A stretch of DNA of 36,956 bases from an uncultured Lachnospiraceae bacterium (GTDB lineage Bacteria; Bacillota; Clostridia; Lachnospirales; Lachnospiraceae), in the NCBI GenBank assembly GCA_945621435.1, contig CALZBR010000025.1:1-36956 (forward strand), given 5' to 3'. Below the pieces are notes generated by a model. The model did not search any database. It saw only the letters and a program-made list of their open reading frames with translations, and was not told the DNA's origin. Every line of letters starts with the position of its first letter. Position 1 is the first letter of the stretch. The translations under genes and the position numbers were made by a program. This document shows positions 9,002 through 16,019 of the stretch, piece by piece.

Positions 9002-10390
9002 ATGACATTTGTAAAGAAATTAGTAGGAACGAGGGAATTTTATAAGGAAGTGCTGACGGTGGCGGTACCGATTATGATTCAGAACGGCATTACCAACTTT
9101 GTGGGTCTTCTGGACAATATTATGGTGGGGCGTATCGGTACGGAGCAGATGTCCGGTATCGCCATCGTAAATCAGCTTCTGCTGGTGTTTAATCTGGCAA
9201 TCTTCGGAGCCATCTCCGGTGCCGGTATTTTTGGCGCCCAGTATTATGGGTGCAGGGACAACAAAGGAGTGCAGCACACCTTCCGTTACAAGCTGTATAT
9301 TTGTCTGTTGCTGGTAACGGTTGGAATTCTGTTGTTCCTGTCCGCCGGAGAGAACCTGATTATGCTGTATCTCCACGGGGAAGGAAACGATGCGGCCTTG
9401 ACATCGACCCTGAAATATGGAAAAGAATATCTGTTGGTAATGCTTTTCGGTCTGTTGCCTTTTGGGTTGGAGTCAGCATATTCCGGTACCCTGAGGGAGT
9501 GCGGGGAGACCATGGTGCCTATGAAGGCAGGTGTGGTTGCCGTGTTTGTGAATCTGGTGCTGAATTATCTGTTGATTTTCGGTAAATTCGGGTGCCCTGA
9601 GCTGGGCGTAACAGGTGCCGCGATTGCCACGGTAATTTCCAGATATGTGCAGGTGGCTATTGTCATTGCGTGGACGCATACTCATGGAAATCGAATGGCT
9701 TTCATTGAGGGAGTATATAAGGAATGGAAGATTCCCTCGAATCTCGTGGCAAAAATTACAATTAAGGGCACACCACTTATGATCAATGAGATTCTATGGG
9801 CAGCAGGAATGGCGACTCTGATGCAGTGTTATTCCATTCGGGGTCTTGAGGTTGTGGCGGGCTTGAACATCTCGTCCACTATCACGAATCTGTTCAATGT
9901 GGTATTTATGTCTATGGGAAATGCGGTGGCTATCATCGTTGGGCAGCTTCTTGGGGCCGGTAAAACCGAGGAGGCAAAGGAAACGGATGCGCAACTCATT
10001 GCCTTTTCCGTGGCAAGCTGTTTGGTGCTGGGAGCAATTCTGATTGTTCTTGCTCCCCTTTTCCCTAAAATGTATAATACCTCTGCAGAGGCAAAGCGTC
10101 TTGCAACCGAGTTTATCAGGGTGGGCGCGGGGTGCATGCCCTTGTACGCCTTTCTTCATGCGGCTTATTTTACCCTGCGTTCCGGGGGAAAAACGATTAT
10201 TACCTTTCTTTTTGACAGCGTCTATCTGTGGTGCCTGAGTATACCCCTGGCCTTTGTTCTGAGCCGCTTTACCGGTATGAATATTGTGCCTTTGTATCTC
10301 TGTTGCCAGCTTATCGATATAGTAAAGTGTATCATTGGGTTTGTCCTGGTGAAAAAGGGTGTGTGGATTAACAATATCGTAGAGGATTGA
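9002..10390 (+). CDS. MATE-family efflux transporter
   Basis: A 462-aa membrane protein with about twelve hydrophobic segments in two similar halves. Each half starts with the MatE pattern: VAVPIMIQNGITNFVGLLDNIMVG at residues 18-41 and a related GTPLMINEILWAAGMATLMQCY near residues 255-276. Such proteins exchange Na+ or H+ for cationic drugs or metabolites across the cytoplasmic membrane. Length is normal. AAGGGAAG precedes the ATG. It is separated by 72 bases from the radical SAM gene, with no terminator visible there, and is followed by a strong terminator, so it is the last gene of this run. The substrate is unknown. Confidence 0.9.
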   Translation: MTFVKKLVGTREFYKEVLTVAVPIMIQNGITNFVGLLDNIMVGRIGTEQMSGIAIVNQLLLVFNLAIFGAISGAGIFGAQYYGCRDNKGVQHTFRYKLYICLLLVTVGILLFLSAGENLIMLYLHGEGNDAALTSTLKYGKEYLLVMLFGLLPFGLESAYSGTLRECGETMVPMKAGVVAVFVNLVLNYLLIFGKFGCPELGVTGAAIATVISRYVQVAIVIAWTHTHGNRMAFIEGVYKEWKIPSNLVAKITIKGTPLMINEILWAAGMATLMQCYSIRGLEVVAGLNISSTITNLFNVVFMSMGNAVAIIVGQLLGAGKTEEAKETDAQLIAFSVASCLVLGAILIVLAPLFPKMYNTSAEAKRLATEFIRVGAGCMPLYAFLHAAYFTLRSGGKTIITFLFDSVYLWCLSIPLAFVLSRFTGMNIVPLYLCCQLIDIVKCIIGFVLVKKGVWINNIVED

Positions 10391-10428
10391 TTATGTGATA
10401 CTGTCGATGAATGAAATAAAGAAGAAAG

Positions 10429-10475
10429 CCTCTGTAATATATCATGATTAGGTGTATTACAGAGGTTTCGTTTTA
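10429..10475. terminator. Bidirectional intrinsic terminator
   Basis: An 11-bp perfect stem (CCTCTGTAATA at 10429-10439 with TATTACAGAGG at 10455-10465) has a 15-base loop. It is followed by TTTCGTTTT on the plus strand, and on the minus strand by CTTTCTTCTTTATTT. It ends the glgP-to-MATE run and also the convergent 61-aa gene. Confidence 0.85.
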
Positions 10476-10517
10476 TGTATGTTATTTTTCGTATTGTGCC
10501 AATTTTTGTCTTAACTT

Positions 10518-10703
10518 TTACAGTTCGTCTTCTTTTGCGGCTAACATGATGGTCTGAGATTCGATCATCTCATCCTTCTTCAGCCCATACTTTGCCAGGA
10601 AATCATTCATCAGGGTATACTTCGTCTTCCCTGTAACAGATTCCTCCAGCTGCTTTCTGAGTGCCGGGTCCGTGATGTACGGTGTGTCAATATTTTGTGC
10701 CAT
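10518..10703 (-). CDS. Small hypothetical protein (61 aa)
   Basis: I do not recognise this family. The start ATG at 10703 has AAGGAGG five bases upstream, one of the best ribosome sites in the window. The reading frame stays open upstream (to an ATG at 10769), but that part has no such site. The product is soluble and acidic, with TDPALRKQLEESVTGKTKYTLMNDFLAKYGLKKDE suggesting two or three helices (shown here only in part: TDPALRKQLEE and DFLAKYGLKKDE). There is no signal peptide or membrane segment. It stands alone between a terminator and a possible leader RNA at 10709-10794. The strong ribosome site and terminator argue that it is a real gene. Confidence 0.66.
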   Translation of the reverse strand: MAQNIDTPYITDPALRKQLEESVTGKTKYTLMNDFLAKYGLKKDEMIESQTIMLAAKEDEL

Positions 10704-10708
10704 GATAA

Positions 10709-10794
10709 CCTCCTTCGCAGGAGAAGCGGTCACAAACATGACATACCGGCATGTGGTACATATCCGCACTCACATCCGAATGATTGTCTCCTGC
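10709..10794 (-). promoter_or_regulatory. Candidate switch-like leader of the 61-aa gene
   Basis: In the minus-strand RNA, CTCCT (10723-10719), a GCGA tetraloop (10718-10715) and AGGAG (10714-10710) form a tight hairpin that hides the Shine-Dalgarno sequence. An upstream GCAGGAGA (10794-10787) is perfectly complementary to UCUCCUGC (10724-10717). That pairing would take up the 5' arm and free the ribosome site. The 62 bases between hold smaller inverted repeats (ATGTG with CACAT; CGGT with ACCG). The two folds exclude each other. No known riboswitch class is recognised. The function is inferred. Confidence 0.4.
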
Positions 10795-10980
10795 TTTTTC
10801 TTTCATAGAATTATTTGATTAGAAGTAAAAGCAAGATACGATTCAGACTTTGATTCCGCATGGATTTTAACAGAAGTGTCTTATATGATATGCTTTGCTT
10901 TTAACATAACACAACAATATCACAAATGATGAAAGCATATTTTTAAAAATGTGGAACAATTGAAATTCTTAAAAATTAGA
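10795..10980. other. Non-coding stretch, no recognised element
   Basis: This AT-rich interval lies between the 61-aa gene's leader and the BlaI promoter. A weak minus-strand promoter is possible (TTGTGT, 18 bases, TATCAT around 10885-10915), which would give the 61-aa gene a long leader. I see no open reading frame, RNA gene or repeat here that I can support. Confidence 0.4.
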
Positions 10981-11009
10981 TTGACATATTGGTCTAACTA
11001 AGATAGACT
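10981..11009 (+). promoter_or_regulatory. Promoter of the BlaI/M56 operon
   Basis: TTGACA (10981-10986), a 17-base spacer and TAGACT (11004-11009). The -35 is perfect and the -10 is weaker. The first operator dyad covers the spacer and -10, and the second covers the expected start of transcription, which is the layout expected for repression. Confidence 0.62.
10992..11008. promoter_or_regulatory. BlaI-type operator 1
   Basis: The 17-bp near-palindrome GTCTAACTAAGATAGAC reads GTCTA-N-CT-N-AG-N-TAGAC, symmetric except at three central positions. It covers the spacer and -10 of the promoter. The half site GTCTA/TAGAC recurs in the next two copies. Confidence 0.65.
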
Positions 11010-11018
11010 ATAAAAGAA

Positions 11019-11035
11019 GTCTATTTAAGATAGAC
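11019..11035. promoter_or_regulatory. BlaI-type operator 2
   Basis: GTCTATTTAAGATAGAC is the second copy of the dyad, with its centre 27 bp after that of operator 1, just downstream of the expected start of transcription. Confidence 0.65.
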
Positions 11036-11046
11036 TACAAAATATA

Positions 11047-11063
11047 GTCCGGTAATGGTAGAC
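11047..11063. promoter_or_regulatory. BlaI-type operator 3 (degenerate)
   Basis: GTCCGGTAATGGTAGAC keeps the outer GTC and the whole right half site (TAGAC), but the left half has changed. Its centre lies 28 bp after that of operator 2, so the spacing is kept although the sequence has drifted. Confidence 0.45.
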
Positions 11064-11089
11064 ATGAATAATAAAGGAGTGTGACAAAA

Positions 11090-11461
11090 TTGAAAAAAAT
11101 TGAACTGGGTGAAGTACAAACAAAATTTGCAGAGATTGTCTGGGAGAAGGAACCGATTCAGTCCGGAGAATTAGTAAAAATATGTGATGCTGAACTGAAC
11201 TGGAAGAAATCTACGACTTACACAGTTTTGCACAAGCTGTGTGAGAAGGGTATTTTACAAAATAATAACGGTATTGTCACTTCAAAAATGTCCCGTGAGG
11301 AGTATTATCAGGCAAAAGGGAAGCAAATGGTTCATGAATATTTTGATGGTTCGATTCCTGCCTTTCTGGCTGCTTTTACACGACAGAAGGCGCTGACAGT
11401 AAAGGATGTCAATGAAATCCAGGCTCTCATTGATAAATACAGGGAGGATAACAATCTATGA
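11090..11461 (+). CDS. BlaI/MecI-family transcriptional repressor
   Basis: A 123-aa winged helix-turn-helix protein. The pattern IVWEKEPIQSGELVKICDA and KKSTTYTVLHKLCEKGIL is the DNA-binding domain of BlaI/MecI, followed by a dimerisation tail. In this family the repressor is removed when its membrane peptidase partner senses a signal. Two starts are possible. A GTG at 11081 is only one base after GGAG and so unlikely; the TTG at 11090 is ten bases after it and is chosen. The stop overlaps the M56 start (ATGA). It probably controls its own operon through the three dyads at 10992-11063. Confidence 0.88.
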   Translation: MKKIELGEVQTKFAEIVWEKEPIQSGELVKICDAELNWKKSTTYTVLHKLCEKGILQNNNGIVTSKMSREEYYQAKGKQMVHEYFDGSIPAFLAAFTRQKALTVKDVNEIQALIDKYREDNNL

Positions 11462-12774
11462 GTCATGTTTTTCTGAGGGTTGTGGATTTAAGCCTGAATG
11501 CGGGTCTGTTTATACTGGCAGTGCTTCTGCTTCGACTTTTGCTGAAGCGGGTTTCCAGGAATTATTTCGTCATCCTATGGGTGCTGGTTATGCTGAGGTT
11601 TCTGTGTACATTGCCTGTTTCCGGTCGTTTTCAGATACCTTTGGAAGAAACGATTCCCGAAGCCTTAAGTTCTCTGGAGGCATATTCGTCGGAAGCCATT
11701 GACAATATGATAGATCAGACGAATTTGTCTCAGTACAGGGCATACACCGAGACCGGGATACCATTAGCACAGGTGATCAGACCTGTTCTGAAGGAGCTTC
11801 TGGCATACCTGTGGCTGGTGGGTACGGTGATTTTTCTGCTGAATACCTGCATCAAGACGATCAGGTTGAGAATCAACGTCAAGGGAGCTGTCAACCTTCG
11901 GGATAATGTTTACCTCTGTTCCGGCATAAGACAGTCCTTCGTGCTTGGTATCGTTAAGCCGAAGATATACATTCCTGCCGCTCTTGGGGAGGAACGGACG
12001 GAGTTTGTTCTGGAACATGAGAAGGAACATATCAGACACGGGGATCACATATTTAAGCTTCTGTTTTACATGATTCTTATGGTGCACTGGTTCAATCCCT
12101 TGTGCCATGTCGCATATAAGCTTTTCAGCGAAGATCTGGAAATCGCGTGTGATGAAAGAACCATCAGGTCGAAGAACATGGAATATAGGGCGAACTATTT
12201 GCAGACACTGTTGGACTGCACCGCCTATGAATCCAATCTGACTTTGGGACTGTTGTCCTTCAGCGATGTTGGTATCAAGGGACGGATTAAGAGGATTATG
12301 GCGTACAGGAAGTCCGGGATTGTTGAACTTGCAATCTGGGGAATGGCGTGTCTGATTCCGGTCTTTTACCTGATGACCAATGATTTCGTGTCCTTGGCGA
12401 AGGCAGAGGAGAGTAGTACTTACAGCGCGGATTATAAGGTGGTCACACCCGGCAAAGCCGAAACCGTAAGCGCACCTTTTCACTGGATTCCCGGTACCAA
12501 TGTGCCTTGTGACAACACCGGTCGTATCCTGGTGGATGCGGAGCTTCTGTGCGAATTTACCGGGGAGCATGGATATAGCTGTAAGGTTACCAATCAGGTA
12601 TGGAGCCACAAGATGTACTGCACCTCCTGCAAGGCATACCTGGGGATAGGGCAGCCTTATGCCTGTACGGAGATACATACCTGCGGAAGCTATGTTAAGG
12701 ATTGCACCCCTTTAAGTAAGGTGAGGAATTTAGAGGAATTAGATGCGTATTTTGAAAATGAACTATGGAAGTAG
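11458..12774 (+). CDS. M56-family (BlaR1/MecR1-like) sensor metallopeptidase with Cys-rich C-terminal domain
   Basis: A 438-aa membrane zinc peptidase that would inactivate the BlaI-type repressor when stimulated. It has about four membrane segments (near residues 8-30, 35-52, 115-135 and 290-310). The zinc site HEKEH is at 187-191 in the cytoplasmic loop, with the usual downstream EIACDER. BlaR1 carries a penicillin-binding domain of about 250 residues outside the cell. Here that region is about 125 residues with no SxxK motif and eight cysteines (351, 365, 375, 388, 391, 403, 409, 416). The sensed signal is therefore probably not a beta-lactam bound covalently. The gene overlaps blaI by four bases and is followed by a small lipoprotein gene. 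Confidence 0.87.
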   Translation: MSHVFLRVVDLSLNAGLFILAVLLLRLLLKRVSRNYFVILWVLVMLRFLCTLPVSGRFQIPLEETIPEALSSLEAYSSEAIDNMIDQTNLSQYRAYTETGIPLAQVIRPVLKELLAYLWLVGTVIFLLNTCIKTIRLRINVKGAVNLRDNVYLCSGIRQSFVLGIVKPKIYIPAALGEERTEFVLEHEKEHIRHGDHIFKLLFYMILMVHWFNPLCHVAYKLFSEDLEIACDERTIRSKNMEYRANYLQTLLDCTAYESNLTLGLLSFSDVGIKGRIKRIMAYRKSGIVELAIWGMACLIPVFYLMTNDFVSLAKAEESSTYSADYKVVTPGKAETVSAPFHWIPGTNVPCDNTGRILVDAELLCEFTGEHGYSCKVTNQVWSHKMYCTSCKAYLGIGQPYACTEIHTCGSYVKDCTPLSKVRNLEELDAYFENELWK

Positions 12775-12907
12775 GTTAATCCTGTCTTTATTTGTAATCT
12801 GCACCCTGCTGTGTGGCTGCGGCAGCATGAAAGATCCTGATGAAACCCGGGACACAGACCGGGGAGAGGTTATTCAGGTCTCTGCAAGTTTTACCGCATC
12901 TTCATAG
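12743..12907 (+). CDS. Small lipoprotein (54 aa), possibly truncated
   Basis: This short reading frame begins inside the 3' end of the M56 gene (ATG at 12743, with GAGGA six bases upstream). It has a textbook lipoprotein signal: a few basic residues, a hydrophobic run (LILSLFVICTLLCGCGS) and a lipobox Cys near residue 24. Only about 30 polar, acidic residues follow. Its last 34 bases run into the 3' end of the GGDEF-EAL gene on the other strand. It could be a genuine third member of the signalling operon, or the surviving start of a longer lipoprotein gene cut by a rearrangement. The signal peptide and ribosome site make it likely to be translated. Confidence 0.62.
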   Translation: MRILKMNYGSRLILSLFVICTLLCGCGSMKDPDETRDTDRGEVIQVSASFTASS

Positions 12908-14589
12908 GACATAGGGCGTCCCCAGACATACCCCTGGATAAAGTCACAGCCCATTTCCGACAGGAGCTGCTGCTGTTGTGTAGTCTCTACCCCTTCGGAA
13001 ATTACCTCACAGTCGTTAATGTGTCCGATGGAGATGACGGCCTGTACAAAGTTGCGGTCTTTTACATCGGTGGTGATGGTGTCCACAAAGGATTTATCGA
13101 TTTTCAGCAGATCGATATGTAACCTGTTCAGGTTGGACAGGGAAGCATAACCGGTTCCGAAATCGTCCAGTGCTACGTGTACGCCCAGATCCTTGAGACC
13201 GTTAATATTCTTGGTGGCATTCTCAATTGAATGAGCCATACAGTATTCTGTGATTTCAATTTCCAGACATTTAGGCGGAAATTGTTCCTTTTCAAGAATC
13301 TGTCGGATCATTTCAAGGAATCCGAAGCGGCAGATATTTCTGGCCGACACATTGACGGAGAGGACCAGACTTTCATTATGCTTTATCACAGAAGAAAACT
13401 CATGCATGGCCCGGTTCAGAACGTATTCGTCAATCTGGAAGATCAAGTCAGAGTTCTCAGCCACAGCAATAAATTCACCGGGAGAAATGAACTCTCCGTT
13501 TACCGGTGACATTCTGATTAAGGTTTCGAAGCCACGAAGCTTCTTCGTGCCTGCGGTGAATTGGGGCTGGTACACAAGAAAGAAATTATCATCTCTCAGG
13601 GCCTCTGTTATGACCTTTTCCAGTCTGGCTTTTCGTGTGATCTGGCGCTCGCTTTCCTGGTCGAAAAGATAACAGCTGCCATGCCCCAGATGCTTCGACT
13701 GGTACATGGCTATATCTGCATACTGAATCAGGGTTTTGACATCGGAGGCGTCCTCGGGATACCTTACGATGCCGATACTGCCGGAGATGGTCATCTGGGA
13801 CGGATAGTCGGGTATTTGTCTCACCAATAACGGATTGCCGATGCGTTCCTGTATGCTTTGCGCTGTTTCACGCCAGTCAATGGATCCGGGAAATAAAAAC
13901 ATAAATTCGTCACCGCCGATTCTGGCAATGAAATTATGTTTGTGAAACTTCCGGATCAGGCTGTGCCCCACAATCTGAAGAACTTGGTCTCCGACATTGT
14001 GTCCAAGTGTATCGTTGACCATCTTGAAGTCGTCCAAATCCATATAAAACAGATAAAAGGGAGTATGATCGGCTATTCTGTCCTGCAGCTCGCGGATGAG
14101 CCCGGCGCGGTTATTGAGTCCGGTCAGGGTGTCTGTCACCAGATCATGTTCCCGTCTGGTAATCTGTCTGCAGATGAATTCGACGGATAACAGACATAAC
14201 AGGGTATTGGCAAGCCCGGGAAGAGGTCCCAGATGCCCGCTTAGCAGGATAGAGATTAGCATCGTTAGCATGGAAAGACAAAGGAGGCATTCCGAGAGAC
14301 GCCTCCCTTTTTTGGGATTTGTACATGCCATTACAATGCAGATCACGTTTGCCAGTACGGTCAGGAGACCGTTAATACTGTAAAAAGGGATGGAGCTGCT
14401 GCCAAATCGAATCTCAGTCGTTCCTGCCTGATGAAGACGACTCGTAAAGAAACAGAGCCAGATAAAGATCAGGGCACCAAGAATACGCCCCAGATTCCCA
14501 AGCTTTCTTGAGTGTCCGGAGTTGCTGCCGTTATGTGATGTATAGGTTAATTCATTGGTTGATTGGTTTGTTGTCTTTCTGATATTCAT
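12874..14589 (-). CDS. Membrane GGDEF-EAL protein (cyclic di-GMP turnover)
   Basis: A 571-aa protein. Its N terminus has about five hydrophobic segments (residues 35-155), then GGDEF (DTLTGLNNRAGL to IGGDEFMFLF) and EAL domains. The GGDEF site is intact, and no RxxD inhibitory site is seen before it. In the EAL domain the name motif reads ETL, but EITEY, DDFGTGYASL, KIDKSF, EGVET and QGY are present, so phosphodiesterase activity is plausible. It may make, break or sense cyclic di-GMP at the membrane. The start has GGAG six bases upstream; a frame extending 48 codons further has no such signal. It lies downstream of the lactate dehydrogenase gene, with a hairpin between them. Confidence 0.9.
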   Translation of the reverse strand: MNIRKTTNQSTNELTYTSHNGSNSGHSRKLGNLGRILGALIFIWLCFFTSRLHQAGTTEIRFGSSSIPFYSINGLLTVLANVICIVMACTNPKKGRRLSECLLCLSMLTMLISILLSGHLGPLPGLANTLLCLLSVEFICRQITRREHDLVTDTLTGLNNRAGLIRELQDRIADHTPFYLFYMDLDDFKMVNDTLGHNVGDQVLQIVGHSLIRKFHKHNFIARIGGDEFMFLFPGSIDWRETAQSIQERIGNPLLVRQIPDYPSQMTISGSIGIVRYPEDASDVKTLIQYADIAMYQSKHLGHGSCYLFDQESERQITRKARLEKVITEALRDDNFFLVYQPQFTAGTKKLRGFETLIRMSPVNGEFISPGEFIAVAENSDLIFQIDEYVLNRAMHEFSSVIKHNESLVLSVNVSARNICRFGFLEMIRQILEKEQFPPKCLEIEITEYCMAHSIENATKNINGLKDLGVHVALDDFGTGYASLSNLNRLHIDLLKIDKSFVDTITTDVKDRNFVQAVISIGHINDCEVISEGVETTQQQQLLSEMGCDFIQGYVWGRPMSYEDAVKLAET

Positions 14590-14673
14590 ATGCAGCTCCG
14601 TAATTTCATGCCATGCTGAATTCATATACACTATATTAATATAAAAAAATGTCGGATACAATCTTTTTTTGCT

Positions 14674-14708
14674 TCGGGGATGTTTTCGGGACAAAAGGAC
14701 ATCCCCGA
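14674..14708. repeat. Inverted repeat between ldhA and the GGDEF-EAL gene
   Basis: A 10-bp perfect stem (TCGGGGATGT with ACATCCCCGA) has a 15-base loop. Read on the minus strand, the hairpin is followed by GCAAAAAAAG rather than a run of T, so it is not a standard terminator for ldhA. It may be an RNA-stabilising stem or a weak terminator. Confidence 0.6.
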
Positions 14709-14729
14709 TACTATGTGAATCATGAGATA

Positions 14730-15716
14730 TCACACGTCGTTTTGGCTGGGATTGCCGGCTTCAAAGTCCATGGCGTTCTGAAGGGTGGTTTCGGCGATGG
14801 CACTGAGAGCCTCCCTGGTGAAAAATCCCTGGTGGGAGGTAATCATAACATTGGGGAAGGATAGGAGTCTTGCTGTGGTGGAGTGCTCCAGAATCTCATC
14901 GGAGCGATCCTCAAATACATTGTTGGTCTCCTCTTCGTATACATCCAGACCTACCCCTGCAAACTTGTGCAAACGGATACCTTCAATGAGGTCATCGGTT
15001 TTTACCAGTGCGCCTCTGGAGGTGTTGACCAAAATGACACCGTCTTTCATCTGACGGATGGTATCAATGTTAATCATGTGATAGGTGGAGTCCATCAGGG
15101 GACAATGAAGGGAAATGACATCGCTCTCTTCCAACAGTCTGTCCAGAGAAACATATTCCACGAAATCCTTCAGGGAAGGATTCTCGTATACATCATAGGC
15201 GATGACTCTCATGCCAAACCCGTGACAGATGCGGCACATGGCTGCACCGATTTTGCCGGTGCCGATGATGCCGGCAGTTTTCTGATAGAAATTGAAACCC
15301 ATGAGACCGCTGAGGCTGAAGTCGTTTTCTCTTACCTTATTATATGCTTTATATAATCTGCGGTTTGCGGCAAGAGCCAGTGCCATGGCATGCTCTGCCA
15401 CGGCTTCCGGGGAATAGCCGGGCACACGCATCACACGGATACCATGTTTCCTGGCGGTTTCCATGTCTACATTGTTAAAGCCGGCGCACCGCATAAGCAC
15501 CAGACGCACTCCCTTGGCATGAAGAATGTCCAATGTCTTCGTACCAACATCTGAGCTGACGAAGGCGCATACGGCATCGAAGCCCTCGGCCAGAGCGGCG
15601 GTTCTGGGATCAAGATCGGACTTTGTGAATTCCATTGTAATGTTTGGGAAATCCTTTAATGTGTCTGTAAAGGAAGCCTGGTCATAGGTCTTAGTGTCAT
15701 AAAACAAAATATTCAT
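14730..15716 (-). CDS. ldhA: D-lactate dehydrogenase (D-2-hydroxyacid dehydrogenase family)
   Basis: A 328-aa NAD-dependent enzyme that reduces pyruvate to D-lactate, regenerating NAD in fermentation. The nucleotide-binding GTGKIG motif is at residues 152-157. The catalytic residues R234 (NTSRG), E263 (in VYEEET) and H295 (TSHQG) match D-lactate dehydrogenase positions well, and DVYEEETNNVFEDRS is typical of the LdhA branch. Length is normal. AAGGAG precedes the ATG. It is divergent from the surface-polymer operon across a 303-base gap. A broader 2-hydroxyacid specificity cannot be excluded. Confidence 0.9.
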   Translation of the reverse strand: MNILFYDTKTYDQASFTDTLKDFPNITMEFTKSDLDPRTAALAEGFDAVCAFVSSDVGTKTLDILHAKGVRLVLMRCAGFNNVDMETARKHGIRVMRVPGYSPEAVAEHAMALALAANRRLYKAYNKVRENDFSLSGLMGFNFYQKTAGIIGTGKIGAAMCRICHGFGMRVIAYDVYENPSLKDFVEYVSLDRLLEESDVISLHCPLMDSTYHMINIDTIRQMKDGVILVNTSRGALVKTDDLIEGIRLHKFAGVGLDVYEEETNNVFEDRSDEILEHSTTARLLSFPNVMITSHQGFFTREALSAIAETTLQNAMDFEAGNPSQNDV

Positions 15717-15912
15717 TGATGTATTCTCCTTATATTGTAATTTCTCGCGTTGATGGCAGATAGTAAGTTCCTGGGATTTAGTATCCCGCGAAGCAAGAAA
15801 AACATGCGAGAGAGATGTGTTAAATGTATTTTACATCATGCCGGAGAAGAATTCTATACATTGTGCTCTTTTTTCGAACATTTTCATAAGAAAATCCTAA
15901 GATTTTGTAGTA
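15717..15912. other. Divergent intergenic region with a small palindrome
   Basis: Between ldhA and the polymer operon I see a 15-bp dyad, GGGAT-N5-ATCCC (15773-15787), that could be an operator or part of the ldhA leader. No convincing minus-strand -35/-10 pair was found for ldhA. An 81-codon open frame here has neither a ribosome site nor a recognisable composition and is not called. Confidence 0.4.
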
Positions 15913-15941
15913 TTGACAAAGGAAAGCAATCGCAGTACGAT
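15913..15941 (+). promoter_or_regulatory. Promoter of the YidC-glycerophosphotransferase operon
   Basis: TTGACA (15913-15918), 17 bases and TACGAT (15936-15941), placed about 75 bases before the first gene. No other promoter of this quality is seen up to the terminator at 21219, so four genes probably depend on it. Confidence 0.7.
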
Positions 15942-16019
15942 AAAAGTTGCGTTGACCCGAAATGTAATAAAAATGTAACATTTTTAATTTGTTAGTGAGA
16001 TTTGGATGAGGAATGATTC

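Noticed and set aside
14674..14708. Terminator of the lactate dehydrogenase gene
   Set aside because: The stem is good, but on the transcribed strand it is followed by A residues, not T, so it is reported only as an inverted repeat.
15750..15995. An 81-codon plus-strand open frame between ldhA and the polymer operon
   Set aside because: It has no ribosome site, covers the operon's promoter, and has the composition of non-coding DNA.
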